Assembly (NCBI GenBank): GCA_001552895.1
Contig: KQ959643.1
Coordinates: 40,981 to 104,980, forward strand
Direction of reading: 5' to 3'
Origin: Tissierellia bacterium KA00581
GTDB lineage: Bacteria > Bacillota > Clostridia > Tissierellales > Peptoniphilaceae
DNA length: 64,000 nucleotides
Below are positions 16,008 to 25,854 of the stretch, one piece after another. The number at the start of each line of letters is the position of its first letter. Within the stretch, counting starts at the first letter, position 1. Made by a program: the position numbers and the translations under genes. Under the pieces are notes generated by a model that made no database searches, had not been told where the DNA came from, and was given only the letters and a program-made list of their open reading frames with translations.

Positions 16008-18383
16008 ATGAAAAGAAAGTCTTTTTTATTTTTAATTTCACTTATTTTTGGAATTTTATTTTGTTATTTCTTAAAAGAAAAAAACTTAAAAATTTTTATT
16101 ATATTTACTTTAAGCTTTGTAACAGTTGTTTCAATTGTTTTAAAGTTAAATAAAAAATTTAATTATTTTTTAGTATTTTTTTTACTTGGCTTTATCATAA
16201 CTTTTTTTAATACAAAACAGAGCATTTTAAAAAATTATTTTGATGAAAATGTTAATATAGTTGCAGATGTATTTTCTGTAAATAAAACAGAAAATTCAAA
16301 CAAATATGAGATTTACATAAAAAGTGTAGATGATGTTTCTTTAAAAGAAAAATCAATCTTATATACAGATGCAAATTTAAATATAGCTGATAGAATTTTT
16401 TTAACTGGAAAAATAAGAGAAATTAAACAAAATACAAACCCTAGACTTTTTAATTTTAAAAAATTTAATTTAAAAAATAAAATTTATACTAAAATATATT
16501 CTGAAAAAGTAAAAATATTATCAAAAAGTGATGATGTTTTTTTGAATATAAAAGAAAAATTAAACTCATATATAAAAAATGTTTTTGATAAAACTTTAAG
16601 TGAAAAAAATTCTAATATCGTAAAAAGAATTTTTTTATCTTCTAAATTTGATATAGATTTTGATAAAGATGTAAATGAAATCGGCATTTCACATATACTT
16701 TGTGTAAGTGGACTTCATATTGGAATAATTTATATTTTGATAAATAAATTATTTACATACATATATATAAAACGAATATTTAGAGAAATTTTAAGCTTGT
16801 TTTTTATATTTTTATACGTATCTTTTATATCTAATCCATCAAGTGCTATAAGAGCTGAAATTTTTTTAAGCACACTTTTAATTACAAAATATTTTTGCAA
16901 AATAAATGACTCTTTAAATGCTTTGTTTGTAACTTGTTTAATAATTTTAATGAAAAATCCATTTATGCTTTTTGATATTGGACTTATATTAAGTTTTTTA
17001 TCGGTTTTTTCTATTATTTATATATTGCAATATTTTAAAGAAAAAAAAGACGGAATTGTTAATAGGCTATTTAAGATTAGTTTATCAGTTTTGATTATAA
17101 CTTTACCAGTTATTTTGTATGTTTTTGGAAAGATTTCTATTTTTGTATTTTTAGCAAATATAGTTTTAGTTCCTATATTTATTTTTGTTATAATATGCTC
17201 GTTTATTTTACTTTTATTAAGTATAATTAGCATTAAATTAACCATTGTTTTAGCTGTTATCATAGATTTTATATTAGATGTATTAAGATTTAACATTGAA
17301 TTTTTAAAAGATGTAAGCGTAAGAATAAATTTTTATAATTTTACAATAGCTCTAGCTATTTTATATTATTTTTCTGTTTTTATCTTAATTAAAAGAAGAA
17401 TTTTTAAAAAATTATCCTATGACTATAAAAAATATTTACAAATTGCTATTTTTACAATGATTATTTCTATAAGTTTTTTTAATCTTTATAAAGATGAAAC
17501 TAAAATTAATTTTATAGACATTGGACAAGGAGATAGTGCTTTAATTAGAACAAATTCAAAAAATATTTTAATTGATACAGGTGGCATAGCTTTTGGAAAA
17601 GGAAATAATGGAAAAACAACTCTAATACCATATTTAAAAAAACAAGGAGTAAATAAATTAGATTATGTATTTATATCGCATTTAGACGCAGACCATTGTA
17701 AAAATTTAAAATTACTTTGTAAAAATGTAAAAGTTAAAAACATAGTTTTTAGAAAAAATGGATATAAAGATTATTTAAAAAAATATGTTAAAATAAATGC
17801 AAAAAAGATAATTGATATACAATCAAATGAAAATATTATAATAGATAATTTATCTTTGGATATATATCAAGTTATAAACTCTTTATCAGAAAATGACAAG
17901 TCGATAGTCATAAATTTAAAAACCCATAACAAAAAAATATTATTTACTGGTGATATAGGATTATTTACTGAAAATCAACTTCTAAAGAAAAATATATCGG
18001 CTGACTATTTAAAAGTTGCTCATCATGGTAGTAAATATTCTAATACAGAAGAATTTTTAAAAAAAGTAAATCCAAAGGTCGCTGTAATTTCTTGTGGATA
18101 TAAAAATAGATACAATCACCCACATAAAGAGGCTATTTTTAGAATACAAAATGTTACAAAAAATATATATAGAACAGACCTTGACGGAAATGTTATACTT
18201 AAAATAAATAACTGTAAAGAAAAAATAACATCTTTTAATAAAATACATGAAAATTTACTAGAAAGCATTTATTTTTATTTTGAAGATATTATTTTTATAA
18301 CATTTTATTTATTTTCTTTTATGATTTTAATTTTAATAAGGAGAAATTATGGACTATATTCAAGCATTGAAAATATTAGATAA
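16008..18383 (+). CDS. comEC: ComEC/Rec2 DNA-uptake channel with metallo-beta-lactamase domain
   Basis: This 791-aa protein forms the membrane channel for single-stranded DNA during transformation. It has an N-terminal membrane and soluble region (1-180) and the competence core with ISHILCVSGLHIGIIY (about 223-238) and many membrane helices. A metallo-beta-lactamase-like domain follows (about 502-745: FIDIGQGDSALI, ISHLDADHCKN, VAHHGSKYS, YNHPHKEA). An extra hydrophobic segment lies at the very C-terminus. The start is ATG 16008, 6 nt after GGAG (15998-16001); the in-frame TTG 15996 overlaps that site. The last 35 nt overlap holA, the usual neighbour. It implies at least ancestral competence. 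Confidence 0.93.
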   Translation: MKRKSFLFLISLIFGILFCYFLKEKNLKIFIIFTLSFVTVVSIVLKLNKKFNYFLVFFLLGFIITFFNTKQSILKNYFDENVNIVADVFSVNKTENSNKYEIYIKSVDDVSLKEKSILYTDANLNIADRIFLTGKIREIKQNTNPRLFNFKKFNLKNKIYTKIYSEKVKILSKSDDVFLNIKEKLNSYIKNVFDKTLSEKNSNIVKRIFLSSKFDIDFDKDVNEIGISHILCVSGLHIGIIYILINKLFTYIYIKRIFREILSLFFIFLYVSFISNPSSAIRAEIFLSTLLITKYFCKINDSLNALFVTCLIILMKNPFMLFDIGLILSFLSVFSIIYILQYFKEKKDGIVNRLFKISLSVLIITLPVILYVFGKISIFVFLANIVLVPIFIFVIICSFILLLLSIISIKLTIVLAVIIDFILDVLRFNIEFLKDVSVRINFYNFTIALAILYYFSVFILIKRRIFKKLSYDYKKYLQIAIFTMIISISFFNLYKDETKINFIDIGQGDSALIRTNSKNILIDTGGIAFGKGNNGKTTLIPYLKKQGVNKLDYVFISHLDADHCKNLKLLCKNVKVKNIVFRKNGYKDYLKKYVKINAKKIIDIQSNENIIIDNLSLDIYQVINSLSENDKSIVINLKTHNKKILFTGDIGLFTENQLLKKNISADYLKVAHHGSKYSNTEEFLKKVNPKVAVISCGYKNRYNHPHKEAIFRIQNVTKNIYRTDLDGNVILKINNCKEKITSFNKIHENLLESIYFYFEDIIFITFYLFSFMILILIRRNYGLYSSIENIR

Positions 18384-19380
18384 TCAAACCATGTCAGGAC
18401 TTTATGTTTTAAGTGGAGAAGAAGTTTTTTTGATAGATAAATTTGTAGATCTTTTTAAAGAAAAAATCATATCAAAAGAATTTTTTGATATGAACTATAC
18501 ACAAATAGATTTTTCTAAAGTAGATATTACAAAATTAAAACTCGACTGTGAAATGGCTCCATTTTTCAGCAAAAAAAGACTTATATTAGTTAAAGATGTA
18601 AATCTTAGTAAAAATGGCGTTTCGATTTTTAAAACATTTTTTGACCAAATGTATCAATATTTAGAAAAAATTCCAAATACAACAGTATTAGTCTTTGTAA
18701 TGAAAGGCGAACTTGCATTTAAAGGAAAATTTTATAAAAAAATTTCTAGTATAGGACATAATATTGAACTTATAAAACTATCATATATTGACACATTTAA
18801 ATTTGTAAAAAAAAGATTTAACATAAAAAATGTACAAATAAAAGACTCTACAATAAAATATATAATAGATAGAATAGGATATTTAGATTCAAGTAGAAAT
18901 AAAAATCTTTACGATGTTGAAAATGAAGTAAAAAAAATAATTGATTCATATAACGGAAAAACAATAGAAATAGAAGATGTTGATAAAATTTTAGTAGATA
19001 AATTTGAAAATAGTATATTTAAACTTTTAGATTACATTTCATTAAAAGATTATAAAAATTCAATAACAACACTTTTAGAACTAAAAAAATCAAAAGAAGA
19101 TATGTTTTCTATCTTTTATATGATTGTAAGATATGTAAGAAATTTATTAGCAGTAAAAGCATTAAAATTAAAACAAAAAAAAGTTGAACAAATAGCAAAA
19201 GAACTTAAAATTTCAAACTATGAATGCAAAAAATTATATAACGTAGAACAAACTTTTAAAATACAAACTCTTTGTAATTATATACAACTATGTTATGAAG
19301 TTGAAGAAAATATAAAAACAAAACAAAGAAATATAGAATTTGAATTAGAACTTTTAATATCAAAAATGATAATTGCATAA
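18349..19380 (+). CDS. holA: DNA polymerase III delta subunit
   Basis: This 343-aa clamp-loader subunit opens the beta sliding clamp so that it can be placed on primed DNA. N-terminal SGLYVLSGEEVFLIDKFV is the typical degenerate P-loop region, followed by domain II (LVKDVNLSK) and a helical C-terminal domain with EVENEVKKI and the RQRNIEFELELLI-like end (KTKQRNIEFELELLISK). The ATG at 18349 has AAGGAG upstream and lies inside comEC. No terminator follows; the next gene has its own promoter. Confidence 0.92.
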   Translation: MDYIQALKILDNQTMSGLYVLSGEEVFLIDKFVDLFKEKIISKEFFDMNYTQIDFSKVDITKLKLDCEMAPFFSKKRLILVKDVNLSKNGVSIFKTFFDQMYQYLEKIPNTTVLVFVMKGELAFKGKFYKKISSIGHNIELIKLSYIDTFKFVKKRFNIKNVQIKDSTIKYIIDRIGYLDSSRNKNLYDVENEVKKIIDSYNGKTIEIEDVDKILVDKFENSIFKLLDYISLKDYKNSITTLLELKKSKEDMFSIFYMIVRYVRNLLAVKALKLKQKKVEQIAKELKISNYECKKLYNVEQTFKIQTLCNYIQLCYEVEENIKTKQRNIEFELELLISKMIIA

Positions 19381-19398
19381 TTAAATTGATAAAAACCC

Positions 19399-19427
19399 TT
19401 GACAAAAAAATATATATATAATATATT
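19399..19427 (+). promoter_or_regulatory. Promoter of the LRR/SHIRT surface protein gene
   Basis: A perfect -35, TTGACA, is followed by a 17-nt spacer and TATATT. Several overlapping TA-rich -10 alternatives follow. Confidence 0.6.
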
Positions 19428-19457
19428 ATATTATACGTTGTACATAAGGAGAAAATA

Positions 19458-21314
19458 ATGAAAAAATTTAAAAGTTCACTAATGCTTATACCTTTAGTTT
19501 TGACAACTGTAGCTAGTGGTAGTAACGCAAAAGAAATAAAAGAAAATAATATAGTTTTAAAAGATACCGTTAAAGATGAAAAAATAAATAAAAATAATGA
19601 AATAACTTGGGAAAAGGACGACTTTTTTACAACAAATAATGGAAAAACTTTAGGCGGAAGAGTTGACATTCAAACTCCTCAAGGAACAAATAATACTCCT
19701 ATGAGTGGATTTACAGCTAAAGGAAAAGAAAAACTTAAAAAAAATCATCATGTAGTTATTCCTGAAGGAATAGAAATTATAGATGAAGTCGCTTTTACTA
19801 GAACTGTTCAAACGCCAGATGATGAATACATAGAGAGCGTAACTTTTCCAAGTACTCTTAAAAAAATAGGATATGGAGCTTTTCACTCTCAAAAAATAAA
19901 AGGAACTTTAGAAATTCCAGAAGGAGTTACTGAAATTTCTCCAGGTGCTTTTATAAGTAATCAAATAGAAAAAGTAATACTTCCTTCTACTTTAGTTAAG
20001 GGTGATTTTGATGGTATTTCCAATAGAGCCTTTCAAGATAATAAAATTAGAGAAGTTGTTTTAAAAGAAAACTTTAAAAATGTAAAATTTCAAATAGATG
20101 GAAATGATAGAAACTATATGTCTGCAGGTCCTTTTGATAACCAAAATTTTGGTGAAATAACTGCTTGTGTTGGAAGTGAATTTAAAATGCCTTTTGTTAT
20201 AAACCAAATTGGAGAAAGTGATATTCAAAGTTTGGGTGGTTTTATGATAAATGGAACACCAACACAAATTGAAAATTGCGATTTTCTAACTAAAAAAGAT
20301 GGAAAATATATAATTACAAAAGCTGGGAAATATCCTGCACAATTTTTATTTTATGATTCACATGGTAGAACAAATCGTCCAGGTTATGGATTTACACGAC
20401 CTTTTGCATCTATAAATTTTACTTATAACATAGTTAAAAATAACACAGTAACATTTACAGATGGTGATAAAGTTATTAAAAAAGTAGAAGTTGAAAATGG
20501 AAAAAGTATAGATGGCGATAATATAACAGAAGATAAAGGTCAAATGCCAAAAAATCCAACTAAAGAAGGATATACTTTTAAAGGCTGGAATACAAAAAAA
20601 GACGGAACAGGACAAGATTTTACAAAAAATACAAAAGTAACAGAAGATATTATAGTATATGCAATTTATGATAAAAATATTTATAAAGAAAATACTTATA
20701 GAGTAAATTATAAATTTAAATCAGAAGATGACAAAAATTTGCCACAAGAAATTTTAAATTTATTACCAAAAGATGAAAATAAATATAAAAAAGGAGAAAA
20801 AATAACTCCAGCTTATCCTGTGCAAAAAGAAATAAAAGTAAAAGATGAAAAATGGACATTTCTAGGATATGATAAAAAAGAGCAAACAATAGAAGATAAA
20901 GATATAACTTTTATAGGAACATGGAAATGTACTAAAATAAAACCTATAAGTATCTTAAATCATGCACCAGAGCTTGTTGTAATGGATAAAGAAATAACAG
21001 TAGGAGAAAATCTAGATCTTAAAGACTTAATAATAAAAGCAACAGACAAAGAAGATGGAGATTTAAAAGATAAAGTTAAAATACTAGATGATGGAGGATT
21101 TAACAAAGACAAAGTAGGAGTTTATAAAATTACATTTAAAGTAACAGATAAAGAAGGATTAAGTGGTAAAAAAATTTCTACTTTAAAAGTTGTAGAAAAA
21201 AAGATAAAAAACAAAAAAGAAAAACTACCTAAAACATCTGTTTCAAATACTTCAATATTAACATCTATACTAAGTATGGTTTCAATAATCTTTTTAAAGA
21301 AAAAAAATAAATAA
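19458..21314 (+). CDS. Sortase-anchored surface protein (BspA-like LRR, InlB-type repeat, SHIRT, Ig-like)
   Basis: This 618-aa protein carries a signal peptide (residues 1-25, ending SNA). Next come a BspA/LRR_5-type region (about 80-215, with VIPEGIEIIDEVAF and TFPSTLKKIGYGAF) and an InlB/Listeria-Bacteroides repeat (about 329-405, EGYTFKGWNTKKDGTGQ). They are followed by a SHIRT module (about 415-492), a DUF5011-like Ig domain (about 503-581) and the sorting signal LPKTS (590-594) with hydrophobic segment and Lys tail. The SHIRT module resembles that of the protein at 1-506. An adhesin role is inferred from the modules. AAGGAG precedes ATG 19458. It is the gene immediately before the CRISPR locus. 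Confidence 0.88.
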   Translation: MKKFKSSLMLIPLVLTTVASGSNAKEIKENNIVLKDTVKDEKINKNNEITWEKDDFFTTNNGKTLGGRVDIQTPQGTNNTPMSGFTAKGKEKLKKNHHVVIPEGIEIIDEVAFTRTVQTPDDEYIESVTFPSTLKKIGYGAFHSQKIKGTLEIPEGVTEISPGAFISNQIEKVILPSTLVKGDFDGISNRAFQDNKIREVVLKENFKNVKFQIDGNDRNYMSAGPFDNQNFGEITACVGSEFKMPFVINQIGESDIQSLGGFMINGTPTQIENCDFLTKKDGKYIITKAGKYPAQFLFYDSHGRTNRPGYGFTRPFASINFTYNIVKNNTVTFTDGDKVIKKVEVENGKSIDGDNITEDKGQMPKNPTKEGYTFKGWNTKKDGTGQDFTKNTKVTEDIIVYAIYDKNIYKENTYRVNYKFKSEDDKNLPQEILNLLPKDENKYKKGEKITPAYPVQKEIKVKDEKWTFLGYDKKEQTIEDKDITFIGTWKCTKIKPISILNHAPELVVMDKEITVGENLDLKDLIIKATDKEDGDLKDKVKILDDGGFNKDKVGVYKITFKVTDKEGLSGKKISTLKVVEKKIKNKKEKLPKTSVSNTSILTSILSMVSIIFLKKKNK

Positions 21315-21320
21315 AAAACA

Positions 21321-21360
21321 AAAAATCAGAGCTAAAAATATAGGTCTGATTTTTATTTTT
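21321..21360 (+). terminator. Terminator after the surface-protein gene
   Basis: AAAAATCAGA pairs with TCTGATTTTT, with an inner CT/AG pair, followed by T-rich sequence. Confidence 0.82.
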
Positions 21361-21473
21361 TGACTATTTAAATTTACAAAAAACGTTATTAATGATATAC
21401 TTAAACTTATAAAATATAACTTTATGATTATCTACTGTGATTAAATTTATAAAGAATAATACATTATCACAAA

Positions 21474-21589
21474 TAAAAAAACTCACCTTAGTGAGTTTTG
21501 CCTAAACAACTTAGGTTAGCCATTACTGGCGGTTTGAATAAATTTTTATTTGAACTCATAATGTAATCTACATAGGTACTAAAACCTAT
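21474..21589 (-). ncRNA. tracrRNA
   Basis: On the minus strand, the RNA would begin near 21589 with an anti-repeat (about 21587-21548) complementary to nearly the whole 36-nt CRISPR repeat; about 25 consecutive pairs (21584-21560) are followed by a bulge opposite GAGAG. Downstream are small hairpins: AATAA-aaat-TTATT, GCCA-gtaa-TGGC and CCTAA-gttg-TTTAGG. The terminator is AAACTCAC-taa-GGTGAGTTT with a T run ending near 21474. Duplex formation with pre-crRNA allows RNase III cleavage, and the RNA holds Cas9 in its active form. It lies next to cas9 but is transcribed away from it. The exact ends are inferred from promoter and terminator. Confidence 0.92.
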
Positions 21590-21595
21590 ACTTAC

Positions 21596-21623
21596 ATTAT
21601 ATCATAAATTTTATAAAAGTCAA
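21596..21623 (-). promoter_or_regulatory. tracrRNA promoter
   Basis: On the minus strand, TTGACT (21623-21618), a 16-nt spacer and TATAAT (21601-21596) place the start about 7 nt downstream, at the edge of the anti-repeat. It lies in the cas9 leader, so the two transcripts diverge. Confidence 0.85.
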
Positions 21624-21651
21624 TAAAAATTAATATTTTTTGGAGGTTAAT

Positions 21652-24600
21652 ATGGGAAAACAAAAATTTAATGATTACTATTTAGGATTTGACATCGGAA
21701 CTAACTCTGCGGGCTGGGCTGTTACAGACTTACAGTATAAACTTTTAAGATTCAATAAAAAAGATATGTGGGGAAGTAGGCTGTTTGATGAAGCACAGAC
21801 TTCTAAAGAAAGAAGAGTTTACAGAAATAGTAGAAGAAGGCTTGATAGAAGAAAAAAACGTTTAAAACTTTTAGAAGAACTATTTTTAGATGAAATTTCA
21901 AAAATTGATAATACTTTTTTTAAAAGACTTAAAGAAAGTAATTTGTATAATGAAGATAAATCGATTAAGTTTAATTATCCTTTATTTAACGACAAAGACT
22001 ATACGGATATTGACTTTTACAATGAATATAAAACTATATATCATTTGAGAAAAGATTTAATTTTTGAGGATAAAAAATTTGATATAAGACTTGTATTTAT
22101 AGCTTTGCATCATATTTTAAAATATAGAGGTCATTTTATCTTTGAAGGACAAAGTTTTGAAGAAATAAAAAGTTTTGATTCTATTTTTACACAATTATCA
22201 TCTTATTTTTTAGAAAATTTTGATTTTAATATAGATGTAAGTATAAAAGAAAAATTAGAAGAAATTATTTTAAGCGATAATACTAAATCAATAAAGAAAA
22301 CAGAATTTAAAAAGATATTTTCAGATAACAAAGTATTGTCTGTTTTAAATATGGCAATAGGAAGTAAAGTTTCTCTTAAAGATGTTTTTAACAATGAAGA
22401 GCTTAAAGAGCAAAAAATTAGTTTTTCTGAAATTGATTATGAAAACGAAAAAAGAGATGAATTTTATCAGCTTTTAGGAGAAGATATTTTTTTAATAGAT
22501 TTAGCAAAGAAAATTTATGATTTTATGGTTTTAAAGAAAATACTAAAAAATACTGATAGTTTTTCTGCATCTAAAGTAGCTTTATATTGTGAACATAAAA
22601 AAGATTTAGACGATTTAAAATATATTTTCAAAAAATATTTAACAAAAGAAGATTATTTTAAATTTTTTAGAAGTAATGTAGAAAAAATTAATTATCCAAG
22701 TTATATTGGGTTAAATAAAATAAAGTCAAAAAAAATAATTAAAGAAAATAAATGTAGTATATCTGATATAAATAAGGAATTAAAAAACAAATATCTTAAA
22801 GATATAAAATTAGAAGCTAAAGATAAAGAGTTATTTAATCGTATTTTTAATAAACTTGATGAATTTAAATTTTTAGAAAAATTAAAAAGTAGTGAAAATT
22901 CAACCGTTCCTTATCAAGTTCATGAAATAGAATTAAAGAAAATACTTGATAATCAAAGAAAATACTATCCGTTTTTAAATGAAAAAATCGACGGAAAAAG
23001 TGTTTATGAAAAAATCATACAACTTTTTGAATTTAAAATTCCATACTATATAGGACCTCTTAATACAGATCCTAATGTAAAAGGCAAAAATACTTGGGTT
23101 GTTAGAAAAGATGAAAATAATAAAACTCCAATAACTCCTTGGAATTTTGAACAAAAAGTTGACATGCAAAAAAGTGCTGAGGAATTCATTAAGAGAATGA
23201 CAAACAGATGTACTTACTTAAAAGCAGAAGATGTTATAGCAAAAAACTCACTATTATATGAAGAATTTATTCTTCTTAATGAGTTAAATAAAGTTACAGT
23301 TGATAATGAAATTTTACATCCTACTTTAAAAACTGAAATAATAAATGAATTGTTTAAAACAACAGTTAAAGTTACAAAGAAAAAATTTATTGAGTTTTTG
23401 AAAAAAAAGCAAGCTGTAAATGATGTTGAGAGCATTACTGGAATAGGTGTTGAGTTTAATTGTAAGCTACAAGGATATAACACATTTAGAAAAATTTTAG
23501 GTAAAAAGATAGAAAACGTAAATGTAAAAAATTTTGTAGAAAAGTGTATAGAGCTTAAATGCTTATATGGAAGTGATAAAAAATTATTTGAAAATGCAAT
23601 TGGAAAAATATATAGAGAATATAATATAACAGATGAAGAATTTAATAAAATTAATAGATTAAATTTTAACAAATGGGCAAGGCTTTCTAAAAAATTTCTA
23701 ACAGAAATAAGTTTTGAAAAAACTGATGGTACAAAAAGATTTGAAAGTGTTATAGAAGCGTTAAGAAGTACTAACTATAATTTAATGGAACTTTTATCTG
23801 ATAAATTTAATTTGCAATCTAAAATAGATGAAATTAATGGAGAAGATGATTTTTCTAATATAGATATAAAAGAATATGTAGATAAATTATATGTTTCTCC
23901 ATCTGTTAAGCGTTCTATTATTCAAACTTATAAAATTGCTATGGAAATAAAGAAAATTACAAAGAAAGATCCTAAAAAAATATTCATTGAAATGGCAAAA
24001 GATAAAGGAGAAAAAGGCAAAACTACAGAAAAAAGAAAAGATAAAATAAAAAAATTATATAAAAATATCAAAGATACCCTTTCTGATTATTGCAATAATT
24101 TACAAGATTTAACTTTGCAAGTTGAAAAGTATGATGATAATAGATTAAGACAAAAGAAGTTATTTTTGTATTTTATGCAAATGGGAAAATCCATGTATAC
24201 AGGAAGATGTATAGATTTAGAAGATTTATTTAATAATAATGTTTATGATATTGACCATATATATCCTCAATCAAAAGTAAAAGATGATAGTTTTGATAAT
24301 ATTGTACTAGTTGAAAAAGAAGAAAATCATAGAAAGTCAAATGAACTTCTTAAAGAAGAAATTCAATCTAGAATGAATAATTACTGGATATTTTTAAGAG
24401 AAAATAAATTCATTTCAAAAGAAAAGTATAATAGACTTACAAGAAAAAAAGATTTTACAGATGAAGAACTTGGCGATTTTGTTGCAAGACAGCTTGTTAC
24501 AACAAGACAATCTACAAAAGAGATTGCAAAATTTTTTGAAAAAATATTTGAAAAAACAACTGTTGTATATTCAAAAGCTTCCTTAGTAAGTGAGTTTAGA

Positions 24601-25854
24601 GAAAAGTATGATATCATAAAGGTAAGAGAAGTAAATGACGCTCACCACGCACAAGATGCCTACTTAAATATAGTCGTAGGAAATGTCTTTAATACTAAAT
24701 TTACTAAAAATTATTGGAAATTTACAAAAGATATAAAAAGACAAAACGAAGAAAATCCTAATGAAAAAAAAGGATACAACTTAAGAAAGATTTATGAATC
24801 TGATGTTTTTTGTAACGATAGTGTTGCTTGGGTATATTCAAAAGAAAATCCGAAATACAATACAATAAATACCGTAAAAGATATGGTATACAGAAAAACT
24901 GCAAATATAACAAGAATGCTTGTAGAGGGAAAAGGACAACTATTTAATTTAACAATAAAAGATAAAACACAATTAAAGAAAAATGTTGGAAATATAGTTG
25001 CAAACACTCCTATATCTTTAAAAAATAGGAAATTACATTTAAATAGCGTTGAAATTGCTAAAAAATATGGTTATTTTGATTCTTTAAATAATGCTTATTT
25101 TGTTTTGTTTAAGTATGAAGAAAAAGGAAAAGAAAAGATTGGATTTGACTCAATAACTATTGCCTATAAAGAAAGGTTAAAAAAGAATTTAGATATAGAA
25201 AAGTTTTTAGAAAATAAAGGATATAAAAATTCTAAATTGATAAGAAAGATATTTAAAAATCAAAAAGTTTTAATAAACGGATATCCTTATTTATTAAAAT
25301 CATTTAACAAACAAAGTCAAATTAAATTTAATAATTTCAAAATATTATATCTTAATGAAAATAATTTAAAATTTGCAAAAGATGCAATAAAATTTGAAAA
25401 AAATAATGCTAATGTTGATTTGAAAAAGCAAAAATATATAGTAAGTTTTCTAAAAAAGAAAAAGCAAAACGAAATTAATGAAACTTATGAAGAATGTATT
25501 GATAGATTAAATGATGAATTTGATACACTATTTTTAAAACTTTGCGATATTCAAAAATCATCAATATATACAAATTACAAATTACAAGATTTTAGTTCAA
25601 ATAAAAAATCAATTGAAATTAAAGATAAATTTGATATTTTTAAAAGTTTAGATTTATATAAAAAATCTAAATTAATAAAAGAATTTTTAAACTATTATAA
25701 ATATGAGAAAAACGACTTAGATTTTAGTCTTATAGATATTGATAAAAAAGCAAATTGTATTCAAAAACATTTTACAGAAGATCTGGTTAAAGATTTTGTT
25801 ATTGTTGATGAGTCTGTTACAGGATTGTTTGTGAAAAAAGAAAGGCTTAAATAA
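21652..25854 (+). CDS. cas9: Cas9 endonuclease, type II-A
   Basis: This 1400-aa RNA-guided nuclease cuts DNA matched by crRNA:tracrRNA. It has RuvC-I GFDIGTNSAGWAV (D14) and an Arg-rich bridge helix (about 50-75, RRVYRNSRRRLDRRKKR). After the recognition lobe come RuvC-II IFIEMA (E780), HNH with YDIDHIYPQS (H869) and KSNE, RuvC-III HHAQDAY (H998, D1002) and a C-terminal PAM-interacting region. All catalytic residues are present. Size and the adjacent csn2 fit type II-A. The start is ATG 21652, since GGAGG (21642-21646) lies 5 nt upstream; the in-frame TTG 21640 abuts that site. The stop overlaps cas1 (TAATG). The PAM cannot be read from the sequence. Confidence 0.98.
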   Translation: MGKQKFNDYYLGFDIGTNSAGWAVTDLQYKLLRFNKKDMWGSRLFDEAQTSKERRVYRNSRRRLDRRKKRLKLLEELFLDEISKIDNTFFKRLKESNLYNEDKSIKFNYPLFNDKDYTDIDFYNEYKTIYHLRKDLIFEDKKFDIRLVFIALHHILKYRGHFIFEGQSFEEIKSFDSIFTQLSSYFLENFDFNIDVSIKEKLEEIILSDNTKSIKKTEFKKIFSDNKVLSVLNMAIGSKVSLKDVFNNEELKEQKISFSEIDYENEKRDEFYQLLGEDIFLIDLAKKIYDFMVLKKILKNTDSFSASKVALYCEHKKDLDDLKYIFKKYLTKEDYFKFFRSNVEKINYPSYIGLNKIKSKKIIKENKCSISDINKELKNKYLKDIKLEAKDKELFNRIFNKLDEFKFLEKLKSSENSTVPYQVHEIELKKILDNQRKYYPFLNEKIDGKSVYEKIIQLFEFKIPYYIGPLNTDPNVKGKNTWVVRKDENNKTPITPWNFEQKVDMQKSAEEFIKRMTNRCTYLKAEDVIAKNSLLYEEFILLNELNKVTVDNEILHPTLKTEIINELFKTTVKVTKKKFIEFLKKKQAVNDVESITGIGVEFNCKLQGYNTFRKILGKKIENVNVKNFVEKCIELKCLYGSDKKLFENAIGKIYREYNITDEEFNKINRLNFNKWARLSKKFLTEISFEKTDGTKRFESVIEALRSTNYNLMELLSDKFNLQSKIDEINGEDDFSNIDIKEYVDKLYVSPSVKRSIIQTYKIAMEIKKITKKDPKKIFIEMAKDKGEKGKTTEKRKDKIKKLYKNIKDTLSDYCNNLQDLTLQVEKYDDNRLRQKKLFLYFMQMGKSMYTGRCIDLEDLFNNNVYDIDHIYPQSKVKDDSFDNIVLVEKEENHRKSNELLKEEIQSRMNNYWIFLRENKFISKEKYNRLTRKKDFTDEELGDFVARQLVTTRQSTKEIAKFFEKIFEKTTVVYSKASLVSEFREKYDIIKVREVNDAHHAQDAYLNIVVGNVFNTKFTKNYWKFTKDIKRQNEENPNEKKGYNLRKIYESDVFCNDSVAWVYSKENPKYNTINTVKDMVYRKTANITRMLVEGKGQLFNLTIKDKTQLKKNVGNIVANTPISLKNRKLHLNSVEIAKKYGYFDSLNNAYFVLFKYEEKGKEKIGFDSITIAYKERLKKNLDIEKFLENKGYKNSKLIRKIFKNQKVLINGYPYLLKSFNKQSQIKFNNFKILYLNENNLKFAKDAIKFEKNNANVDLKKQKYIVSFLKKKKQNEINETYEECIDRLNDEFDTLFLKLCDIQKSSIYTNYKLQDFSSNKKSIEIKDKFDIFKSLDLYKKSKLIKEFLNYYKYEKNDLDFSLIDIDKKANCIQKHFTEDLVKDFVIVDESVTGLFVKKERLK

